From Kondoa malvinella (Eukaryota; Basidiomycota; Agaricostilbomycetes; Agaricostilbales; Kondoaceae): a DNA stretch of 64,000 nucleotides. The position numbers and the translations under genes are program-made. The stretch spans positions 62,001 through 126,000 of the forward strand of contig BCIM01000009.1 in the NCBI GenBank assembly GCA_039545315.1, written 5' to 3'. The notes beneath the pieces are model-generated. The model saw only the letters and a program-made list of their open reading frames with translations. It ran no database searches and was not told where the DNA came from. Position 1 is the stretch's first letter. Each line of letters starts with the position of its first letter. Shown here in pieces: positions 54,641 to 64,000 of this stretch.

Positions 54641-57600
54641 ATGTGGCTCATTCAAGGCAAAGTAGGACTAGATCCTACTGAAGGTATGTACTTGAAAGCA
54701 TCCTGTCAGACATGCTTTGACGTATCCAATAATGCCCTCAGACAAATCACGATGGCTACGACCTCTCAGGTCCTATCAAGTAGGCAGAGGCAAAGGTCTA
54801 GAAGGTCGAGACTTTAGCTGGAATGGTCCTGCAACAATCTCCAAAGCGCACATGACCTTGAAAACGAGCGGTGTCGATAAAGCTCAAGTCGCCTTTTCTA
54901 CTGAAGCAAACCAAATGAGCTATGATCCTGATTATCCTACGTATGGACTATCTGTGCAAAATGACAGCAAGAAACCTTTTCGTGTCTATCGGAGTGATGG
55001 GGACGAGGAAGAAGAAGTCATGGTCCAGCCAAAGGAATCGACGAAGATTCGCAGTGGTGATCAATGTCGCTTTGGTCTCAACACTTCTGGTGGTCGGGAA
55101 ATAACGTTTATTTGGAAACCTGTTGCCGTCTCATTCGAGGGTGTCAAAGACAGTCACGACAAGCAGACTGCTCTCGCTCAGATCGGTTTGTCTGCCCCTA
55201 TCACTCACTTACCAAGACCGAGACTTTATCAGGCATTCGTACTGGCGAACGAATCTTCTTCCACGGCTACACCCACTACTGCGCTGGCGAACTCAAGCTC
55301 GGACCCGTTGCTCTCTTAGCAGCTATGCGAAACGGTCACTTCATCTCACCAGAATGGGTCGACTTTCTTCTCGGACAAGCTACAACACCTGACGCACCAC
55401 GTCGAGGTGGAAACCGAATCGAAAACGATGCTGGTTCCGATGAGCAGTATTGGGGTTTCAGTGGCTTGGAACAAGACTTCGTTACTGCTTGGCCAAGTGA
55501 AGAACCTAAATTCCCTAAATGGAAATCTGCAGAAGAAAAACGATTCACTCCTGATCCCAAGAAATGGGCGCCTAATTCTGAGAGGCAGACGCTTTTTGCT
55601 GGGATGGCTTTCTTCATCTTTGATGAAAAGGACAAGCATATCGTGCGTCTCACATATCACTTTGATATACGCGTCATAATAACAGTGTCGTGTGCACAGG
55701 CTGTTCAATGGGAAGCCATGATCGAAGCGGGAGCCGGTCGATGTTTCAATCTTTATTCAGTCCGAGATGATCCTGAACCTACAGGAGAAGATTTGCAAGC
55801 CAAAGTAGAAGGCTTACTTCGGGCAGAGAACTTGACTGGGACATTCGAAAAGATGTTTATCCTGCGCGCGCAACCTGGAGCGAGCGAACCTATTTGGCCT
55901 GCTGTGATGGAGATGGCTACCAAGTGAGTTTTAGTCCTACTCATGTGAGGTCTCGATTAATGGGAATATAGCATGGGCATTGATGGTGTTTTGCAAATTG
56001 CGGAATTGTTAAAGGTCGTCTATGAAGTTGAACTGGATCCTCGCAGGTATGGTTTGGAAAAGGATGCTGCACCTACACCTACTCCTTCGAGCGCACCTGG
56101 ACCAAGCGAAAAAGCTGTTACGAGAAGAGCGTCAAAGGGCAAAGGTAAAATACTTCTTTGAGCTGACTTGAAGTACACTGATGTTGGGCAGATGTTCTGG
56201 TACCGCCTTCAAGCGCGGTGGAAGCTCCCGAACCGTGCGCTTCTGGTTCTAGTGTCGGTAGCAGCTTTGCTAGAACCGCAATCCCTTCTACCAACCCGAA
56301 CGAAGCATCAATGGCACCTCCACCTCAAGAAGAAGCAACACCTCGTCAGCCTGTGGAAGAAATGCCTCCTCCCGCTCCACCGACGAAAAAGAAACCTCTG
56401 GTCCGTCGAGCTGCAAAGGACAAAGCTTTTGATCCCATGGCAGACATTTTCGCCAACATGCCCGCTCCTACTAGTTCAGTAGCTGCAAGTCAAGCTGAAT
56501 CAACAGGAGGTAACACTCAAGGTGGTGAAGTGTCTCAGTCTGGGCCAACGCAAGGATCTAGATCGAGTAGATTGAAGCGGCGAGCGGGTACGACTACTGA
56601 AGGTGTTGATGACATGTTTTTCGCTGCCAGTAAGGATCGGGACTCGCAGGGGTCTAGTGGGTCTCAATCGCAGGGTAACAAAAGGCAAAAGATGGATAAT
56701 GGCGAAGACGAGCCGATGATCGATGTGTCCGGAACGTATCAGAAGCGAAAAGTAGAATTGGTAGACGGGCCTGAAGTGGTTGAAGCGAGAAAGAGGTTGA
56801 AGCACCAGAAAGAGTTTGAAGAGAAACAGCAAGCTGCCAGAGAAGCTGCTGCGGAGCAGAAAAAGTCGTACCAGACTACTGCTGTCGAGGATGATGCGAG
56901 AGCTCAGGCTGAGGAAGAAAAGGCAAAGTACTTGCAGATCGACCATGGCAAGCGAAAAGTTTCCGCGCAGGACAAGCAGTTTACCAAAGAGTTCAATTCC
57001 GTGCGTTCTTAAAGTCTCGTTCCTGATGATATCTGAAGCTTTTGAACAGCTCAAAATTGCCAAACCCAAGTTGAATGCCCCAGGCAAAATCTCGAGCGAA
57101 AAGGTCAAGTGGAATGGCAGAGACAAGAGAAGAGACGATCTAGAAGATAGCGATGATGACTGGACTGCCGATGCTGGCAAGAGCTTTTTTGTCATCAAGA
57201 CCTTCTCTGTCAAGCCCAAAGTGGACGCGCAACAGCCTAGGACTGATTTGCGGACTGATGATCGTTGGGCTGGTCTCCCGAATTTCAAAAGGTTCAAGCC
57301 GGTAAGTCATACTTGCTCTGTGGTGCGGCAGATGGCGAACCTTTTAAATAGAAATCGCAACTTTCGCACGAGACTAGACAAGCAGGCAACCAGCGAAGAA
57401 CAATCGCATTGGTGCCTATCATGATGAATCGAGCGAATCAAGAAGCTTCAGAAGGCGAGCTCGCTCTAAGAACCTAACATATGCCCAGTTGACTCGGCTT
57501 GGTGCAGCTCGAGCGGCCAGTAGGGCGGCAGAAGAAGAAGAAGAATCGGAAGAGAGCGATACACCTCGATTGGATCTCAACAAGACCCAAGCTCAAAAGA

Positions 57601-58041
57601 AGGCAGATGCAGCAGCCAAAGCAAAAGCTGCCAAAGCTGCCAACGTGAAAGCCAAACCATCGACTCGAGCGCGCAAGGCCAAAGTCATCGAAGAGAGTGA
57701 AGAAGAGGAGGAAGATGAATTGGCAGAAGACTCTGACGCTTCAAGCAGCACAGCAAAGAGTCTGCCAAAGACGAGGTCGACGAGAGCAGCAAGTACAGCC
57801 AAGAAGCCCGCTGCAAAGAAGAGGCCGTATGTCTGATTTTCAACTCTTGAGCAGTTTCGCTGACATTGTAATGCAGTGATCCACCTTCTAGTGACGATTC
57901 AGACGAGATTACCTTCCGTGAGTCCCTCTATCTGTCTTGCGCAGCCCCTCGGGTAAACTCGGACTGCATGAATATTGATTTTGGCTTTGACGTGTTACAG
58001 GCGGCTTCGGTGCTTCACAGGCAAAGAGAGGTAGGCGGTAA
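54641..58041 (+). CDS. NBS1: Nbs1/nibrin, FHA-BRCT subunit of the MRN DNA double-strand-break complex
   Basis: The phosphopeptide-binding subunit of Mre11-Rad50-Nbs1. The start MWLIQGKVG (54641) aligns with the family start MWKL. The FHA domain has LRPLRSYQVGRGKGLE and TISKAHMTLKTSG, giving the GR...SxxH phosphate-binding core. BRCT segments follow (KLGPVALLAAMRNGHFISPE WVDFLLGQAT near 55,290-55,380, and VQWEAMIEAGAGRCFNLYS). A long Ser/Pro/Lys-rich linker leads to the Mre11-binding motif NFKRFKP (57281-57301), matching the family NFKxFxK, directly before an intron. The tail ends with an acidic run, then ITFRGFG, resembling the ATM/Tel1-binding FxF/Y motif with acidic flank, split by the last intron. 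About nine exons, roughly 950 residues. An in-frame GTG/ATG further upstream (54542) is not needed. Confidence 0.88.
57281..57301 (+). other. NBS1: Mre11-binding motif of Nbs1 (NFKRFKP)
   Basis: Seven codons encode NFKRFKP, the conserved NFKxFxK-type element through which Nbs1/Xrs2 binds Mre11. It sits at the end of an exon whose donor is GTAAGT. This motif gives the strongest support for the Nbs1 call. Confidence 0.75.
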
Positions 58042-58585
58042 GAACGAGCTTGGCTTTGTAGATAGTTCTCCTTTGTATCTGATGGGAAATCCAACGAACT
58101 TCATTGGCTCCGGCAATTTCGGATGGCAAACTGGGGAGACTTTCGAAGATGGAGATCTCTCTCTTTCCCTCTCTCTGTCAAACTCTTCTCTCTTCAGAGC
58201 AAATCAGGTCAGTGATTGTCTTAATGCTGCTGCGGCTGGCTCTCTGTCGCTCGTGTACTGCTGTGTTCGCGCACCAAGTCAACACATTGGATTGGATAAT
58301 ACCCGAAACATCCTTCCGCTCTTATATGAAAGCCACGCAAGCAGCTGCTCGGCCCTCGAGTGCAGTGCAAGAGGCTGCGCCGCTGTCGAGTAGATGAGCT
58401 GGCGGAAGCATTGAGGCTCGCTTCGAGTCTGAATATGCGCCGCCTTTCCTGTGTTTTGCCATCTTGCTTTTGATCGGCTGGACGCGCTCACTATTACATG
58501 GCTAGTCTTTGCTATCATGCATGCAAAGAATTGGCTTTGAATTTGGAGCGCAATTGCTGAACCTTTTTGGGCGTTATCTACAGAC
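58042..58585. promoter_or_regulatory. Upstream region of the aconitase gene with CT-rich tract
   Basis: A 544-bp gap between NBS1 and aconitase, both plus strand. A long pyrimidine tract (ctctctctttccctctctct, about 58,158-58,200) resembles the CT-rich promoter blocks of highly expressed fungal genes. No further gene is evident. Confidence 0.5.
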
Positions 58586-61610
<3,025 letters not shown>

Positions 61611-62420
61611 ACGAGGTCTGTAGGGGTATCACTTTTTGTGTCATTCATTCGTGTCCGTATGCAATCTATAGCACGCATTTGTAACATCTTTGCACTTCTT
61701 GAGACTTGAGTTCGTCTGCTTCATGCAATAAAGTTCCCGACGCTCTGTTCGAGACCACCGTTTTGCTCAAATCGTATGCGTGAGGCCATTATCACACTGA
61801 AGCTAGTAAGCATCCTCTCAATGCTCCTCTTTGCTCTCTCCTCCTTGTCCAAGCTAAGAGGAAACTTCTACGAATTTTTGTCTATCGCGCCCGCCCTTGA
61901 GGCAGGGTGCTTCCATGAGGCTGTCGTTCTGCGACTAAAATATACAAGCATATGTCTGAGCCATTCATTCTACTTACCAAGCTCTCATTTGAACGGATCA
62001 TCAAGCTGACAATCTTTCCGCGCCAACAGGTCCTTCGCAGCGAGTGTAATGTACAAGAGCTCTGAGTGATGCAACATCTTGGTTCACCTCTATACGAATG
62101 ATTTCGCTCCGGTTTCTTAGGTCCAGGTCCTTTGTCTCAAAAGTTGATTGACAAACCATCCTTGATCCTCGCGGTATGAACCTACAGCTCAATTGCTTCT
62201 GTCTGCTCTCCCTTCTTGCATGTCTAATCCGTCTGATCGCTTTTGCCTCGCCTACTGTCCTTGCTTCTTGTCTGCTCTGGCTTAAACCGTCTCAAGTAGC
62301 ATTGACCTCTTCTGTTCCATCGCGTTTGCATTGACATTCTTTTGCTACGCTATGTTGCAACCTTCTGTTAGCTACAGCATTTGATCAGGCAGATGCTGTG
62401 TTCGTCTCGGCGACTGCACC
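61611..62420. other. 810-bp gap between aconitase and the HAT-repeat gene
   Basis: Holds the aconitase 3' end and the promoter of the next gene. Pyrimidine-rich stretches occur in 62,190-62,300. Short frames on both strands lack ATG starts or family resemblance. Nothing else is supported. Confidence 0.4.
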
Positions 62421-64000
62421 ATGGAAGTCGAGCCTGCAGCGAGCGATATCATCTCGGGCGGAGCAGCAGACGGTGCTCTGCTAGACGAACTGTCGAGCAC
62501 ATTAGACAAGATCGCCAAGAGGTCTTATGATTCAAACTTGCGTGCGCTCGATGTTGCTCTGTCGCAGCAGCTGGGCATAGAAATCAAGTCAGCCCTGCTG
62601 GAAAAATGCCCAGTCAGTCCTTTGCTTTGCCTGGGGCTGGTTGGCTGGCTAGAGTGGATAGAAGAGCGCAAAGCGAGAAGCCAGTAGAAGCCGCAAGATT
62701 TGGACGCTGTCACCTCGGTAGTTGATCTATACGGGAAGGCCTTGAATCATGTGCTCTGTGAGTAACTGTCCGTACTAGCCAGTGAAGAGCTGACTATGTT
62801 ATAGCGATCCGGATTTGTCGATCTTATGTCGCTTTCATCCTCGAAGGCTATTGCTATTCTTGAGGTGTGCCATTACCTCATCAAGAAGGTCAAGAGCCAG
62901 TGGAGGACACTTCAACAGGAGATGGCGTTAACGAGACCTTGGCTGCATTTTGGACGGAAGAATTGGCCAGTAAGAGACTGCAAATGGTTTCTGATAGAGA
63001 GACTGTCAGCATGTCGCCCTGGTATGTAGCACTCTATCCATATTCACTTCGCTCTGATGATTGCATCAGGGCTACCTTGTCTGGAAATGTTGGCGTGATT
63101 TCGCGGCCGACTTGCTGCGAAGGGAGCCAAGGTGAGGGTGCCCATTCGTGCGAGAAATGCTCACTAATAGCTTGCGGAAATACTATAGCGAACAGCAGAC
63201 AGAACGGATTCAACAGATGTACATTTCTCGTCTCGAAGACCCGCATGACCGTAAGTTCAAGCTCTTCCTGTTCCCTCACACAAGATGCTGACACCTGACA
63301 GACATAGACGAAACCTTCCAATCCTATTCTACCTTCATCTCAACCCATTTCTCCCCTGCAATCTAAGGGACGGCATGTTTTCCAGTAACGAAGCTTACAG
63401 CGCTATGAAAGCCAACTGGGATCGAACCGACACCAAAGCGGGCGAACTCGGTCAAGCGCAGTACGCTGCTCCAGCCTACCTGTCTTGCGCTGCTTGGTCG
63501 CGGCACCGGCAAGAAAGCAGCTTCTACCGATCCTATGCTGGCCAGAGTGTGTATTCGAAAGAGCGATCAAAGACTGTGGGAATGATTGGTCAGGTTGGGA
63601 AGCGTATTTGCAGTTCTGGAAGGATCGCTTGAGTGAAGTCGAGATGCCTGACGATGCTGTTGAAGAGGATGAAGCAGAACAGAAGATACCTGAAGAGATG
63701 CAGATCCTGCTTGTCGAATGGATGGGAGTTGCAGAGAAGGCTGCGAAGCATTTACCTCACTCGGCCGATTCTTGGGTCGCGTTGATGCGCATACCCGAAC
63801 GAGGGATTGACCTCCAGAAGGTATGTTCGATGATCAATGTCTACACTGGTGCTAAACAAGGGGGATAGAAACCTTCAAGTAAGCATTTGGCACACATCGA
63901 TGGACAAGAACCAGTCAAGCTTTACATTGCTCGAGCAGAATATGGCCTAAGAACTCTTGGAGCCGTTGTAGCAAAGAGTATAGACCCGTCTGAAGGCTTA
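62421..64000 (+). CDS. HAT-repeat pre-mRNA splicing factor, SART3/Prp24-like, N-terminal part (cut by window end)
   Basis: The 5' part of a half-a-TPR (HAT) repeat protein. The start MEVEPAASDIISGGAADGAL leads to helical repeats with short introns. Recognisable pieces are WLEWIEERKARS, VVDLYGKALNHVLS|IRICRSYVAFI, FQSYSTFISTHFSP, SSNEAYSAMKANWDRT, MLARVVFERAIKDCGNDWSG and WEAYLQFWKDRLSEVEMPDD followed by an acidic loop, then LVEWMGVAEKAAKHLPHSADSW. The RxxxERAIxxC...W..Y pattern fits SART3/Prp24 HAT repeats. The RRM and C-terminal parts needed to confirm U6 snRNP recycling are beyond the window. Other HAT proteins (Prp39, Clf1, Rna14) are possible but their spacing fits less well. The 3' end is outside. 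Confidence 0.65.

Noticed and set aside
56500..57297. 265-codon minus-strand open frame
   Set aside because: It is antisense to Nbs1 exons that carry the NFKRFKP motif; its Leu/Ser-rich composition comes from the Lys/Glu-rich sense strand.

Overview
The window is nuclear DNA of a filamentous or dimorphic fungus, most likely a basidiomycete. Almost every gene is split by spliceosomal introns of roughly 45-60 nt with GT..AG ends and CTNAY-type branch points. The gene set (velvet factor, Gti1/Pac2 WOPR factor, Sho1, tuberin, SIN3, ERMES subunit Mdm12, a CALB-type lipase) fits Dikarya. The basidiomycete placement is inferred from intron density and gene content; I cannot name a species. The region is gene-dense: 28 genes in 64 kb, both strands, gaps mostly under 500 bp. 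I found no tRNA or rRNA gene, transposon, CRISPR array or bacterial-type operon. Coordinates given for genes are spans from start codon to stop codon, introns included; splice models were made by eye from splice consensus and family alignment.

Layout, left to right. 1-7 kb: 3' end of APC/C subunit Cdc16, a family-X DNA polymerase with a mitochondrial-type leader, and the ribosome-maturation GTPase Efl1/Ria1. 7-12.4 kb, minus strand: a small fasciclin-domain protein and the corepressor SIN3. 12.8-18.4 kb: tuberin (TSC2). 18.7-25.2 kb, minus strand: CALB-like secreted lipase, velvet-domain factor, osmosensor Sho1 and an unrecognised small membrane protein. 25.4-33 kb: meiotic recombination factor Mnd1, an F-box/JmjC protein and a SNF2-RING translocase with a SUMO-interaction-like motif. 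33-40 kb: a mitochondrial membrane protein and Cmc4 sharing a 47-bp divergent promoter, a flavoprotein and the 60S biogenesis factor Mak21/Noc1. 40-48 kb: a MATE transporter, a 1.4-kb gene-free block, a WOPR morphology regulator, Sus1/ENY2 and a secreted two-LysM protein. 48-54 kb: Mdm12, a tandem pair of CAP-like single-pass membrane proteins and the ER nucleotide-sugar transporter Hut1. 54.6-64 kb: Nbs1/nibrin, mitochondrial aconitase and the start of a HAT-repeat SART3/Prp24-like splicing factor.

Most neighbours do unrelated housekeeping work, as expected for fungal chromosomes. Themes that recur are DNA repair and recombination (Pol X, Mnd1, SNF2-RING, Nbs1), nutrient/stress/morphology control (TSC2, Sho1, velvet, WOPR, SIN3), mitochondrial biogenesis (Cmc4, Mdm12, aconitase) and secreted or surface proteins (lipase, LysM, FAS1, CAP pair). 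The most unusual things seen are micro-exons in SUS1 (12 nt) and MND1 (11 nt, in a run of four exons under 30 nt), a recurrent GTCAG-type 5' splice site, the tandem CAP-like pair, and a Pol X enzyme with an apparent mitochondrial presequence.
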